Positions 40,569 to 53,123 are shown, numbered from the stretch's first letter. The stretch is 64,000 nt of DNA from Cladopsammia gracilis (GCA_022457155.1 JAJGOT010000021.1:2783001-2847000), one strand, 5' to 3'. Numbers and translations: made by a program. Notes: generated from the letters alone by a model not told the origin.

Positions 40569-41398
40569 CAGGGATGTAGATTCAGTTTTTAACTGGCGGG
40601 AATATACATGTACATGTAGAACTGACAGATGGGTAAAAAATAGAAAAATGTAGTCCTTTTAAAGCTGCACTAGGCTTTAAGGACGTTTGTGCAACTTGTT
40701 TATGCACATCCTTACTGCGTGCGCAATTCATCTCGCAACACCATGCTATGTCATGCATGAGCGCATGCAAGAGAAGAAATCTAAGCACATAAAGGACTGG
40801 TAGCCGTTGCGTTAACTTTGCTTAGATTTAACTCACTTTGATGGTCTGTGACCCCCAATTTTTTTCTTTGCCACTTCTCCACAGATTGTAAAAAAATGAA
40901 CAAAAAGTCAATGTAGGAAATTTTATTTTTTTCCAATTTTCTACCCGCGCAACATCGAATCCTGCCAATTTGCTGCTGTCAGAGTTTACAAATGCTGTTG
41001 CTTAAAGATTAAATTTACTTTAAAAAATGTCACCAGTTGAATGAATTTGCTGAACAGACCTACTCGCATAAAATTTGGAAAAGAAAGTTGCATTTTAGAG
41101 ATTTATGTGCAATATTTTTAGATTAACAGACATTGGGGTCTCATCCCGTAAGGAAGACCAATTTTTCAAAATTAGGGTCGCCTTTCAGATATCTTATCTC
41201 AGAAACGAAGTCCATTACCCCCTCATTTTTTTTTTTTTTTGCATTTCTGACATGAACATCTCATAACCTAGCTGTAGTAAACATTTTATAAAAAAAATCA
41301 ATGTTAGAAGATTTTCGCGCGAACGTCCTTAACAGCCGGAAAAATGACGTTCACAGCTGGGTAATTTCTCCGGCTTCCCGCTATTATCTACATCCCTG
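40569..41398. mobile_element. MITE, CAGGGATGTAGAT ends, TSD CTAAAT
   Basis: CAGGGATGTAGAT at the left and ATCTACATCCCTG at the right are flanked by CTAAAT on both sides (40563-40568, 41399-41404). 830 bp, non-coding. Confidence 0.85.
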
Positions 41399-41458
41399 CT
41401 AAATACCATCTGTACAAATGTAGGTCTCATGTAAAGTATGTTATTTATATCTTATAAT

Positions 41459-41623
41459 CAGGGTTCTCCCCAAATTTCAGCTTAGCAGGTAAGGGATTTT
41501 TGCTAAGCGGTAAAGGGAAAACCGTGTGTCTTAAATTTTCCGGGGGCAAGCGGTTACAGACGGTAATAAGTGCTGCTTCAAGCGGTAAATTTTACCGGTT
41601 ACCACCTGATAAGGAGAACCCTG
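41459..41623. mobile_element. Short MITE, CAGGGTTCTCC ends, TSD TATAAT
   Basis: 165 bp with ends CAGGGTTCTCC and GGAGAACCCTG, flanked by TATAAT. The interior has inverted GCGGTAA/TTACCG words. Confidence 0.85.
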
Positions 41624-42616
41624 TATAATGTAGATACATGTATGATTTGTAATTTAATATATCTCATAAAAGTCTTCTCAGCTCAATAGTTGGTACCTGT
41701 ACATGTAATTTGTGATTGTGGTATATAAAAATTATTTCTTGAAGATTGAAATACATGTAATGTTTTGTGTATCCTACATGTTGATGTAGGTTAAAAAAAA
41801 TAGTATTTAAGAGATATAGAGACATGTTTATAATTTAAACATACAGTGTAAACATTATGTTTCATGAACTGCATAAAAAATAGATGAAGTTGGCAATCTT
41901 ATCAAAAGTGTTAATAAATACATGTACATGTACAGTATAATCAAGTTTTTACAAACCATACTTGAGTGTCTCAATCAAATCAATAAGTACATGGCTTCTT
42001 TACATTCAAAATTTCTATTTGACACTTTTTTTTTGTCGATGTTGGTCTCTCAAACACAAGCCAGCAATACTTGTATGTACATGTACATGTAGGGCATTTC
42101 CTATTTTTGAGTTGGCTAACAGGAGCCTTTGACTCTACTTGAACAAGAAAATACATGTAGACGTGTGAAAAGAGATTTCCTTGGTTGATTGTACATGTAC
42201 TATTTTTTGATAAGTGCCTCCTTACTGTGGTGATGATTAACTGGTTACCGGTCGTAGCCTGCTAGCAGAGTTTCCTATTCAGTTGCATTTTCAGGTGGGA
42301 AGAAAAGGATTACATTGGACTATCAACCTGACTATTGATAGTGCAAACCCTGCTCTTTGTTGTTTGTATCTAAATATAGTGCATGTGTATACACTTTTGA
42401 TTTACTCGAATAAATCCTCAAATGCCTCAACTCATTTAAATTTCCCCTTGAGTCCTTCTCTTCCTGAAAAAAAAAACACTCGTTAATTTAATTTTAAATT
42501 AATGTTTATTAAGAAAGGTCAGTTATTGTTCTTGCTGGCATATTTCTTAGCTTGCTTGTGGCATTCCTAGAAAATTAATATGTATACATGTATATGTTGT
42601 GATTCAATGTTTTCTA

Positions 42617-42731
42617 TAGTTTAAAAATTTTCAAACCAGTTTGATTTTTGTTTTTCTTTGTCTCATATTATGATAATGAATCTGAGACAAAGAAAAATAA
42701 AAACTAAACTGGTTTGAAAAATTTTAAACCA
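42617..42731. repeat. Hairpin, ~47-bp arms
   Basis: GTTTAAAAATTTTCAAACCA and the CTTTGTCTCA block at the left are mirrored at 42683-42729, with an 18-nt loop. Confidence 0.8.
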
Positions 42732-43106
42732 AAGAAAAATTTGAACCACAACATATATAACAAATTGATAGGAGGATTTCATGCTGTCCAGAGTGTCGTT
42801 AGAATTATTTTCTTTCTTTATGCCGGTGTTTGGTGCTATACAACATGTAGTAGCTCCATTGGCATACATTGCAGTTTCTTTGGCTCACTTTTGTTGCACG
42901 ATAAATGCTTATAGGTTAAAGTTTGCTATCGCTTTGGAAATGCTAGGGTCGTTAAATTTCTGAGGTCGTCAAAAGTCTGTGATGTGCAAGACTTGTGAGA
43001 AAGTGTTGTCCATCACAGATATACAGTTTAGGCATCTTAGATCTGAGTCTCAAAAGTGCAACCAACTAATGTTAATGCTCCTCCACATGATTGTACAGTA
43101 CATGTA

Positions 43107-45715
43107 CAGTACCGCTCAAAGGTAAGTTACCACCGTCTCGCGAGACGAGATTCTCGTCTCGCGAGACGCGATTCTCGTATCGAGAGACGCGATTCTCGTA
43201 TCGAGAGACGAGACACTCGTCTCGCGAGAAGATTTAAAAACTGTAAGTTTCACTGCCTCAACTTCTCGCGAGATTTTAATAGCCTATTGCAGAACATACA
43301 CTGTAACAACAATACGCGAACATGAACGCGACGAAACTCCGCTTTGACTATCCTTCACTTGCCGAACTCTGTTGCGTAGTGCGTGCATTAAGATTATAGT
43401 CTTAAACTTTTCAAATCTACGAGGCCTCAAAAATTGTATTCATACTTATAGTGTTAAGTTTTATGTTTTAAATCGAAAACATATCGTTCATGGCTTTCAG
43501 TGTTTTCAAACAAATATGCCAGTGATATTAAAATTTGTCAATCGCTCGTATGGGCCGATTTGTTCGCAGTCCCGAACTCGGTTGTGAAGCGCATGCATTA
43601 AGCTTATAGTCTTCATCTTTTTAAATCCAAAGGGCTTCAAAAATCGTATCCATAAAAATGGCGTTAAGTTTTATATTTTATTAAAGTCAAAAACATATAG
43701 TTCATTGTTTCAGTGTTTTCAGAAGTAATAATTTTGGCCGATCGATCGTAGCGGGGTTTGTTGCTATTTTATCAAAGCGCGTGAAACCTGAATCGAAAAC
43801 CTTGAATAAAGCTAATACTGTATTGAAAATCTATTGAGAGTAAAGCAAATCATTTTTTTTTTCGCCGGAGAGAAACAACAGCCGTAATCGTCTGCGTTCG
43901 CTTGCCATGCAACCATTTCGACAATGCGTGACGCATTGACTTTTATATAAACATCTCGTTCGAGACTTTGCGAGACTGCGAGACCCTTGTTTAAAAATTC
44001 GAGCCCGAGACTTTAGCGTTTCTATCAAATCCGAGCCTGAGACCTCTAAAAAATCCGAGCCCGAGGCTCCAATTGCTCCAATTTCAAATGCCGAGAATTC
44101 GAGACTCCGTGAATATTTTCCGAGACGCATCATTTCCGATAGACCATTCTAGACCCCTTTGATTGAAACACTGCCGTTCGGAGTAGGCGACGCTTTTCCC
44201 ACTATCATCTATCTTTGGAAGTAAAAGGCAAAAGGCACAATCTGCGGTGATGAATATTTCCAGGATGTGCCGAGTTTTTCTCGCTTACTTTAGTGCAAGC
44301 AAATTTTCATTTTAGTAAACATTAAGAAGCGGCCGCCAATTTGTCAGCGCGACCGCATTGATAAATACTTGCGACTTTCGCTTTTGCCAGTGTGTTTTAA
44401 GGTTTCAAATTACCGTTTTGACGTACAGATGCAAATTCGGTGCACTTTTCCCGCTTTTCCCAAGGGACCGCCAAGCACTTTTCTTTACCGACAACTACAA
44501 CAAACTTCAAAGGATTTTTTTTTCTGCTACCAAACTTACCCTGCCGTCTTCATACACAGAATAAATACAGATTTCACTGTACACAATACCCCTTAATTTG
44601 ACAATCTGCCATAGACATATTCACCTATCCCAACGACCAAAAAACAAAATCCCCCCTTTCAACTGCCGAACGCACTACCATAATCTCCGATTACTCCTAG
44701 TAAGGACGATGAAAACGTTTGTTGCGTTTGTTGCTGCAAGGCCATGATTGCAAACAAGCGGCCCTGAGTCCCAAGTGTATCAGTCACACAAAATTCATGT
44801 GTAAAATTCTTTCTAACTTCATGTTTACTAATTGTTAAAATAAATCTTGAATGAAACTAAATATAATAATCGAAGTTAAAGACAGCAGGCAAAGTTATAC
44901 AACAAATTTAGCCCTTTTAAGTTTGTCAGTGTACCGTAGTTGTCGGTAAAAATTGCACCAAATTTGCATATGTCAAAAGGGTAATTTGAAACCTGAATAC
45001 AGACTATGCGCTTCCAAGAATTCTGTTATCCTTGTAGTTTCGCTCGCCAAATTACGGCTGATAAACAGCCCGGGCAGCCGTTAGTATCGTTTTCGCGTGA
45101 GAGAGGTCACATATGGCAAAAATAAAAGTGCCTCGTCAAAGATAAACGATTAAAGTTATTCCCGGAGTTGTTACTTTGACCTTTGCATGTCGCTTTATTT
45201 CCATTCAAGTTTTCCATTTGTGATGGCTGTTTTCGGATTCAAAAGCCAATCAAGTTCACACAACATGCAAATTCAATGCGCTTTCAAGTTTTCCAATTGC
45301 GATAGCAGGAATAAGTACATGTAATGAAACAAGTTTCGATTCAAAAACCTATCGCTCATACGCACACAACATCCAAATTCACGCGCTTTGAGCAATTTCA
45401 CTAACGTCGTGTTTTCGATTTTTAACAAACATGTAACTTCCATTCAAGTTTTTCATTTGTGATGGCAAATGAACTACATTTAAAACTAATTTTACGTTAC
45501 GATTTTCGATTTTTTAACCTGTGACAAACGCATTGCGAGACATAATAGTTTTCTCGCAAGATAATCGCTCGTAATTTATTCCAAAATATCCGCTTCACTG
45601 ATTCTCTCGAGACGCGATTCTCGTATCGCGAGACAAGATTCTCGTATCGCGAGACGAGAATCTCGTCTCGCGAGAAACGAGACGAGAGGTGGTAACTTAC
45701 CTTTGAGCGGTACTG
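43107..45715. mobile_element. 2.6-kb element with TA duplication and CTCGCGAG-rich ends
   Basis: The termini CAGTACCGCTCAAAGGTAAG and complement are flanked by TA (43105-43106, 45716-45717), the Tc1/mariner-type signature. Both ends carry arrays of TCTCGCGAGACGAGA and TTCTCGTAT[C] words (43135-43230, 45600-45690). No transposase ORF. The middle (~44345-44600) shares sequence with the middle of the 47561-49134 element (TACTTGCGACTTTCGCTT and following). Confidence 0.8.
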
Positions 45716-46449
45716 TATAACATAAAATTCCCACCTCAAAAAATTAAGTAAGCAACCTAATTCTTGAGCTTCTAAATTGGAATACATGTAAGTGCCTAGA
45801 CACTTAGGGCATGTTTACATGGAGGGAGGATGCCCTAGTTAACTGAGCTACCCTGTGAGAGCCAACTTTTCATGTTTGTTAAGAAAATGCATTGAAGCAT
45901 GTACATGTTAGAAAGGGTAACCCACCTTCCCAAGGCACCCTTCTAGGAGGGCTATCTTTTTGCCATGTAAACGGTTCATGCCGGGTTACCCGGCTAGCCA
46001 AGGTGAGAAGACCGCGAAAAATGGTGGTATAAAATTACCATCCTGGGGAATTGTTTCATTGTTATCCCTTACCAGTGATATCTGCTGAACAGAATGAATT
46101 AGTAGAGTGCAAAATAATAGCCCCAGACACTGAAAAGCAGCCGCTTGCAGAACGAATGATAAAAAAATTAAACTTGCCGCCAAAACGTTTCTTTTGTGCG
46201 CCATCTTGTTTGTTGTGCTTAGCGGCCACTCAAAAGATGGCCCACTGACTTTGAAGTACTGACATTACCTTTCAAAAGCAAGTAGCATAGAACTGTTGGT
46301 ATAGTTTGAGGCAAAACTACTTTGAGTGGCCTAGTGTCAGTGTTGTGTACCAGGTTAAAAAATAACCCGCAATATTGTTTATTATTGTGCATTCTTTTTT
46401 TTTTTCTATTAACTTTGATTAATAAGTACATTCTATTATTGTTTTTCAG

Positions 46450-46526
46450 CAGAAAAGTGCAAATGAAGGGGAAAAAAGGCCCAGCAGGTACAGGATGCAT
46501 AACAGGGCTGACTCACAAGGATAAGG
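46450..46526 (+). CDS. Candidate host exon (77 nt)
   Basis: Acceptor ATTGTTTTTCAG precedes and donor GTACGT follows. The frame from the internal ATG reads MKGKKGPAGTGCITGLTHKD and continues open through the donor. Protein not recognised. Could be a coding-start exon joined to the first-exon candidate at ~39.3 kb, or a chance splice pair. Confidence 0.3.
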
Positions 46527-46532
46527 GTACGT

Positions 46533-47556
46533 CCGATTGACTGATTCCTGAGTAGGAATATGCAGAATGGTCACAAAAAAATCACATTCTTTGAGATTTG
46601 GGAGCCATAAGAACATGTAACTTCTGCTACTGTCGTATCATAAACATGTTTTAATAGATTTGCAAAGCAAATGTGCCTGAACAACCAATTCTCAGAGACT
46701 ATTCTGTTTACACTTATTCTGGAAAATGGTGAATTGAATGTGCCCTACATTATTGCATTACAAATTCAAATATTTTGATTTGACAATGCAAATGTTCCTT
46801 ACTTCTTACCGCACAAAATATCTGAATGATACATGTGGATTCGTGAGTGTACTGTACATGTAGGTTGTTTGCAACTAAACTTGAATGTGATGCTGAGTAT
46901 GTGCTCGGTTTTCCTTTAATATTTGGATTTCATCTGAGAGGTGCACAGTAACTTTCATTCCCACAAAAAAAAATACAAGATGTCAAGTTGTATACACCAA
47001 ATTGAAGAAACGTTGACCCGTGAAAAGCATAAACCATGAACGATGAAACCGAATGGGATTCTGGGTAGGCAGCATTGGCAAGCTAGTAACATTCTATTTC
47101 TTGATAATAAAGATGTTTTCTTTGTTTGAGGCATTTAAGAGCATGATTTATGCATCCTGTGTTAATATATTGTGTATTCTGTCACAGACAAAGATTAAAT
47201 TTTCTAACTTCCCTTTGGGTCGCATCAATCATGGTTTATGCTTTTCACCCGACAACGTTTCTTCAATTTGGTGTATCATTTTAATACTTGACTGCTTAAA
47301 CACAAAGCATATTTATCAAGGTGCCAAAAAAATATCTTCAAGCATCGTAATTTTCGTATTGAACAAAAATCGAAATGTAGAATCAAGGAATGGGATTCGT
47401 GAATCAAATTGAATGGTCATGATTGTGAATAATTGCATAATCAAGAATTTAGACCAGTTATAAGTTCACAGATTTGGTTTTCATGTTGATAAAAATTATC
47501 AATATATTAATTTTCAGAGGACCAAAATATTATTTTATACTTAAATTTTGACTTTA
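46533..47556. other. Intergenic, no gene seen
   Basis: AT-rich unique-looking sequence; no supported ORF, RNA or repeat ends. Confidence 0.5.
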
Positions 47557-47560
47557 AAAT

Positions 47561-49134
47561 GTGACCGTGAAAGACAAAACGGACACTAACGGTTATCCGT
47601 TCCAAATACTAAAGCGTTCGTTTTCCGTTCGTTATCCGTTCGAACGTTTCAAAAAATCTGTTTGAAGTGTTCAACGACCCGTTCGAACGGTTTTTCTATC
47701 CGTTCGAACGGTTAACCTATCCGTTCAAACGGTTTGCCTATCCGTTCAAACGGTTCGACAAACCGTTCGAACGGTTTGTCTATCCGTTCAAAAATATTAA
47801 CATCCATTCGACTGATTGCGACATTTTGCATCCGTTCGCAAACTAGAAGTTCGTTCGAGGAATTATCACATCTGTTTGAACGGTTTCGAGATCCGTTCTT
47901 GCTACTTTCCTAGCTAGTGGACAATCCGAACTGTTCATGGCAGCGAATGAAGTTGGATGAGTTTATGATTCTTGTAGCATGTGAACAGGCTTCTGTTTCA
48001 GCCGCCAAGCGGACGAGCAGTTGTCAACATGATTGATTTGTGTATGCGAAATTTTTAGTTTGCCAGACGCATTCCCATTATTTCAGTGACATCTTGGCTA
48101 AAATACACGAAGAAAAACAAATGTTTTCACAGCAGTGGCGTAGATTTTAAAGCAGTAAAGTATGAATCATAAAAATTATTGGAGGTTTATAATTAATCAA
48201 CCAATGCCGTGAATTCTCACTCAGATGGAGATCACGCGGATGGATCGATGGAACGCTCGCGAAACCAAACACGGCTTATGTTTATTCCCAGCCCGAAGAC
48301 ACTCCAAACTTTGTGATGTTTTAGCGCGGTGGAATACTTGAAAATGAAGAAAGAAAACAGAGAATTTGAAGACGTTTATATAAATACTTGCGACTTTCGC
48401 TTGTGCAAATTCGGTGCACTTTTACCACTTTTCCCACGGGACCAAGCACTTTTTTTTATACCGACAACTACAACAAACTTCAAAGGGTTTAATTTTTATT
48501 TTCTGCTACCAAACTTTCCCTACCGTCTTTAATTTCGATTATAATTTTTAGTTCCATTCAAGATTTATTTTAACAATACATGTAAGTAAACATGAAGTGC
48601 AGAAATAATTTTACACATGAATTTTGAATTATAAGGAGGGAAACCACAGCATATTTCTCGAAAATAGGTCGTATAAAGTTTGTTCATGTAGTGTTTTGCC
48701 ATGACCCTGAATTCAGCGCTATTAAAAGCGGTACAGTAATTTACTTCTGTTCAGCTATTTTGCGTTCAGCGATTCCATTGTGAATGGCTTCGCAAACCGT
48801 TCTGTAAGCAATTAATTTTATTCACCCATTCAAATGGAAAACCAAACCGTTCGACTTATTGATTCATCCGTTCGACATTATTGTCTTACCCGTTCGAACA
48901 GATAACCAAAGCGTTCGAATAATTAATTCATCCGCTCGAACGGTTTGCCAATCCGTTCGACATTTTGACTCACCCGTTCGAACGGATAACCAAACCGTTC
49001 GAATAATTTATTCGTCCGTTCGAACGGATTAACCGTTCAAACGCTTTGAGAACCGTTCGTTATCCGTTCGTCATCCGTGCATTTTGCCGTTCGAACGGTT
49101 TTCCGTTAGTGTCCGTTTTGCCTTTCACGGTCAC
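47561..49134. mobile_element. 1.57-kb element with CCGTTCGAACGG-rich ends, TSD AAAT
   Basis: GTGACCGTGAAAGACAAAAC at the left and the near-complement GCCTTTCACGGTCAC at the right, flanked by AAAT on both sides. Dozens of 12-14-bp palindromic units (CCGTTCGAACGG and variants) fill about 47590-47900 and 48840-49110. No transposase. The interior shares a ~200-bp block with 44345-44600. Confidence 0.85.
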
Positions 49135-49389
49135 AAATACTCAAATGTTGACCCTTTTTTGGGGTCAGCAAATTACATGCATACAGTTGTCATCTGTTTT
49201 ATCGAATTTTTTTATATTAAGAAAGAATTAGTAAATTCGAATTGTATTTAACAACTATTCACCGAAGTGGAGGTGGGTAGTGGTGGGTAGTTGCTGGGAG
49301 GTGAATAGCACTTGCTATTCTGAGTTTCAGTAGCCAATCCGAGTGCGCCAACAATGCTATCCACTGTTTCATTATATACTAAATTTATA

Positions 49390-50335
49390 TATTATTATAG
49401 GGTTTGAACCATGTTTTAAAATTATTTGTAAGGAATTTAGAAAGTATTTCAAATATATTTTTATTGTATTTTGACAGACATAACTATGAATAAACCATTT
49501 ATTGCAAATGCTACTCCATGTTGTTTTTAAATCTTTTAAAATCTATGTTCAGTGTATTTTCAGGTAGTTTGAAAGGCTCTTAAACCCGATTCAAATACTA
49601 TTTATAATATATTTTGAAACATCACCCGTTTTCTCCATTCAAGAAATATAGAGGCCTTTCAAAATACGTCGCAATAGTGTTTTAAACAGGTTTAAACATC
49701 GTTAAAATAAGTCAAAAACTACTTAAAAACTATATTTCAAGCACGAATTTTCAATGTATTTTGAATACAAATACATTCAAAATAGCTTTCCAAACAGTTT
49801 GCAAATAGTTTAACAATTGTTTTTTAAAAATTTGTAAACTGTTTTGATACTAATTTTCCACTATTTCAAATACGTTTCAATATCGTTTTAAACAGGTTTA
49901 AACATCGTTAAAATAAGTCAAAAACTACTTAAAAACTACATTTAAAGCACGAATTTTAAACGTATTTTGAATACAAATACATTCAAAATAGCCTTCCAAA
50001 CAGTTTGCAAATAGTTGGAGAATTTATAATGTATTTTTAAAAGATTTGTGAACTGTTTTTAAAACTATTTTTTAAGGTGTTGAAACATATTTGAAATATA
50101 TTTTAAAGCGTATATGCTGATCTGAATTCATCGAAACTACACTCTGAAAAGGTTTTAAAAATATATTTCAATATCGTTATAAACAGGTTTAAACATCGTT
50201 AAAATAAGTCAAAAACTACTTAAAAAACATGATTCAAATACATATTTTTCATATATTTTTCAAAAATATATTAAAAATAGTTTTTCAAAATACATTAAAA
50301 ACAGTTTTAAAATAGTGTTTGGTTTGGTAAGGGTA
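49390..50335. repeat. Right member of a distant inverted pair (GTTTGGTAAGGGTA end)
   Basis: AT-rich sequence with a thrice-repeated block (GGTTTAAACATCGTTAAAAT then AAGTCAAAAACTACTTAAAA at ~49690, ~49890 and ~50185), ending in GTTTGGTTTGGTAAGGGTA, the complement of 37616-37633. Confidence 0.55.
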
Positions 50336-50494
50336 GTGTGGGAAGGGAGATATGGACAACTAATTGCCTCATAATCTTTGGATCACCAACCTATTCTCGT
50401 TCGGAAGGCGATTCACAGCGATTTCTGAAATAAATACATAGACAGTTAAAGTGAGAACAGAAATTTTCACAACAAAGATTATGAGTCAAAAAGT

Positions 50495-50564
50495 GCCTCA
50501 GCCGGGAGTTGAACCCGGGTCTCCTGATGACCGGACAGATGCCTTACCACTAGGCCACTGAGAC
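50495..50564 (-). ncRNA. tRNA-like sequence, probably a SINE head
   Basis: Read leftward it has a 7-bp acceptor stem (GTCTCAG/CTGAGGC), an A-box-like TGGCCTAGTGGTAAGGC, and a B box GGGTTCAACTCCC in a perfect 5-bp T-arm. It is followed by a T-run and ~80 bp that recur elsewhere. The anticodon arm is faulty, so it reads as a tRNA-derived retroposon head rather than a working tRNA gene. Confidence 0.6.
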
Positions 50565-50707
50565 AACCACACTTACACAAACACAAACAACACATTTGTG
50601 GCGTCATAGTGGAAAGCTATTGGGAGACATTTTTACACAAATTCTGCAATTAGGATCGCGTCACTTTACCCAGTCGTTCAGCGATTCACCGTCCACTCCT
50701 TCCCACA

Positions 50708-50778
50708 CTAATTCCCGGCTGAGGCACTTTTTCACTCATAATCTTTGTTGTGAAAATTTCTGTTCTCACTTTAACTGT

Positions 50779-50780
<2 letters not shown>
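50708..50780 (+). mobile_element. Truncated second SINE copy (opposite orientation)
   Basis: CCCGGCTGAGGCACTTTTT and the following ~60 bp (CATAATCTTTGTTGTGAAAA) match the complement of 50430-50505. It runs directly into an AT microsatellite. Confidence 0.65.
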
Positions 50781-50847
<67 letters not shown>

Positions 50848-50876
50848 TATATATATATATATGTACATATATATAT

Positions 50877-50913
<37 letters not shown>
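50781..50913. repeat. (AT)n microsatellite with GTAC interruptions
   Basis: About 65 AT units with a few TGTACAT interruptions. Confidence 0.95.
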
Positions 50914-50915
<2 letters not shown>

Positions 50916-51820
50916 AAATAACTGAGATACTACGCGCGTTCAGATTGGTCAAAGACCTATTGACTATTGTGCCGGTAAACTCATAGAAAACAGCTCAAGC
51001 GAAACTGTAAAGTAAACAAAGTTCAATTTTCCACTGCATCAACACAATCATGAGGAAAAAGAATTTCACAACTCGAGCCGGTTTAGTGTCTTTTTGCATA
51101 TTGTGGTCTGTTAGAAGATGAGAAGAGAAGATATGTTTCTTGTAAACGATAAGTTGCTGCTCAAACCTAGAAAATAAAAAAAAAATCCCACGCACGCAAG
51201 CAAAAAACGGCTTATCGACAAAAGAACACTAAGCTTTAATATTTTAAAACTGATATCAACAACAGGAATATATATTCATTTAACATTGGCTTGGAAAGGC
51301 TTACATGCAGCGATCAATGACAATCAAAACAACCTTGATATGTACTTTGTGAAGTTCACTGAACTGAAGGTTTAGCTATTAGTGGAAAGCTAAAAAATTA
51401 TGGATCCCAAAGAGAAAACAATGGCTTTCAAACTGAGGAATTTTCGATTGAAATTCACTGAACTGAAGTTTATAAATGTTCCTACAAATCCTAAGATAAC
51501 TTCTAAATAAGACGGATTTTCACAGTGGAATTAAAAAGCAAGGCTTTTAGCTTTGTTGTTTAGGATAATTATTTTACGCCGATTCCATTTATACGCTTTA
51601 TCGTGTTTTGTTTTTGAGATTTTTTTAAAGGAATACTTTTGTAACGGATGCAGTTTAAATTCTGATTATGTGTCCAAGCAAGGGTGATCAATTAGCAAGA
51701 AGAAAATGAAGCTAACAAAAATTATAGGTTTATGGTTAAACAAATTATTTGCATGGAATGATCAAACAATTCAACTGTAGGCTTAAAAAACAATGAGCTT
51801 AGTTTTCATTCAGAACTTAA
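50914..51820. other. Intergenic, nothing recognised
   Basis: No gene, RNA or repeat boundary supported. Confidence 0.5.
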
Positions 51821-51821
51821 A

Positions 51822-51824
<3 letters not shown>

Positions 51825-51869
<45 letters not shown>

Positions 51870-52003
51870 TTGTACAAATGAAGACGAACCAATACTTTTT
51901 TGTCTGACACCAAGGTGTCAGACAAAAAAGTATTGGTTCGTCTTCATTTGTGACAAATTTATATTATTTTTATGAAAGACTGGATAAGTGGATGCTTGTG
52001 ACA

Positions 52004-52073
<70 letters not shown>

Positions 52074-52146
52074 TACCAGTGGTAAAACTGAAGACTTCAT
52101 CTGCTATAAAAGTGCTCGATGGTAGAACCAGAGCTGTGAATAAAGA

Positions 52147-52180
<34 letters not shown>
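51825..52180. repeat. Cluster of (TA)n microsatellites around a hairpin
   Basis: TA tracts at 51825-51866, 52008-52069 and 52151-52180; the hairpin at 51874-51951 lies between the first two. Confidence 0.9.
51874..51951. repeat. Perfect 38-bp inverted repeat with 2-nt loop
   Basis: The left arm ACAAATGAAGACGAACCAAT...GACACC is followed by AA and its exact complement. A further ~12 bp outside also pairs, with a 1-nt slip. Confidence 0.95.
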
Positions 52181-52184
<4 letters not shown>

Positions 52185-52269
52185 TATGTATACAATGTGC
52201 CCTCCCGGTTGTTACCATAATGGATTTATGGCAACTCCTGAACTTGGGCACAGGATGTACCCACAGGAT

Positions 52270-52391
52270 GTAGAAAGAAAGAATATGGACTAGTTCAAAC
52301 ATATATTTGCAACTCCGAGTTTCATGCTTCTCACGAAGCAATCATCAGGCAACTGCCCAAAAATAATAATATAATGAAAATAATAATAAAA

Positions 52392-52426
<35 letters not shown>

Positions 52427-52655
52427 TCCTGTAGACATTCTAAAAAATTTCTATTGAACACCGTATTTGTTTAAGCTGATCACCAATTGTATCTTGACAC
52501 GTCACGCTAGAGGGTATTGTTCCTAATTTTTAAATTTGTATATCTTGAATGTATCCGTTATTTTTGGGCAGTTGCCTCATGATTGCTTCGTGAGAAGCAT
52601 GAAACTCGGAGTTGCAAATATATGTGTTTGAACTAGTCCATATTCTTTCTTTCTA
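52270..52655. mobile_element. Inverted pair of ~95-bp arms, Penelope-like terminal sequence
   Basis: 52270-52370 and 52557-52652 are complements (TAGAAAGAAAGAATATGGAC outside, GGCAACTGCCCAAAAATAA inside). On the minus strand the left arm has CTGATGA, a TGCTTC/GAAGCA stem and GAAAC, the parts of a hammerhead core. Between the arms are an AAT microsatellite (52394-52425) and AT-rich sequence. Confidence 0.6.
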
Positions 52656-53122
52656 TTCAAAGCTCTGGTTTATATCCATTGAGCACATTTATAGCAGATG
52701 AAGAGTTCAAGTGTAGAACTGGATATTCGTAAAACAGTGCTCAATACATTAATGTAGAGCGAAGTATATGTTTACGGAGGAAAGAAACAAATAAACTACG
52801 CTTTCATCCCGACAAGCCTGTTTCGTGGTTGCCCACTCATCAAGGGATTCAATAAGAATATTCCTTACCGTCGCTTCTTATATACAAAATAATTTACATA
52901 ATAACAATAACAAATCTATGCGGCGCGAAGTTTAACAGTTCAGCTGTTGCGTAGAAGGGCTTTGTTTCTATGGCGGCAAGAAGACACGAGTTCATTACGT
53001 TTGTTAAGTGTAGAAAGTTTCGGTCGGCAAATGATTAGAAATTTTTCCTTTAGGCAGAGGTTGCATCTTTTGCTTGAGCTGTTGTACGGTGAATGCGAAG
53101 ACAGGATGCGCCATGAAATATA

Positions 53123-53123
<1 letters not shown>

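Noticed and set aside
50495..50564. Functional tRNA gene
   Set aside because: Acceptor and T arms are good, but the anticodon arm has a mismatch and lacks the usual U33 context, and the flanking tail recurs in a second truncated copy. A SINE head is more likely.
50750..50986. Ile-Tyr repeat ORFs (also near 52000 and 53150)
   Set aside because: Translation of AT microsatellites in all frames.
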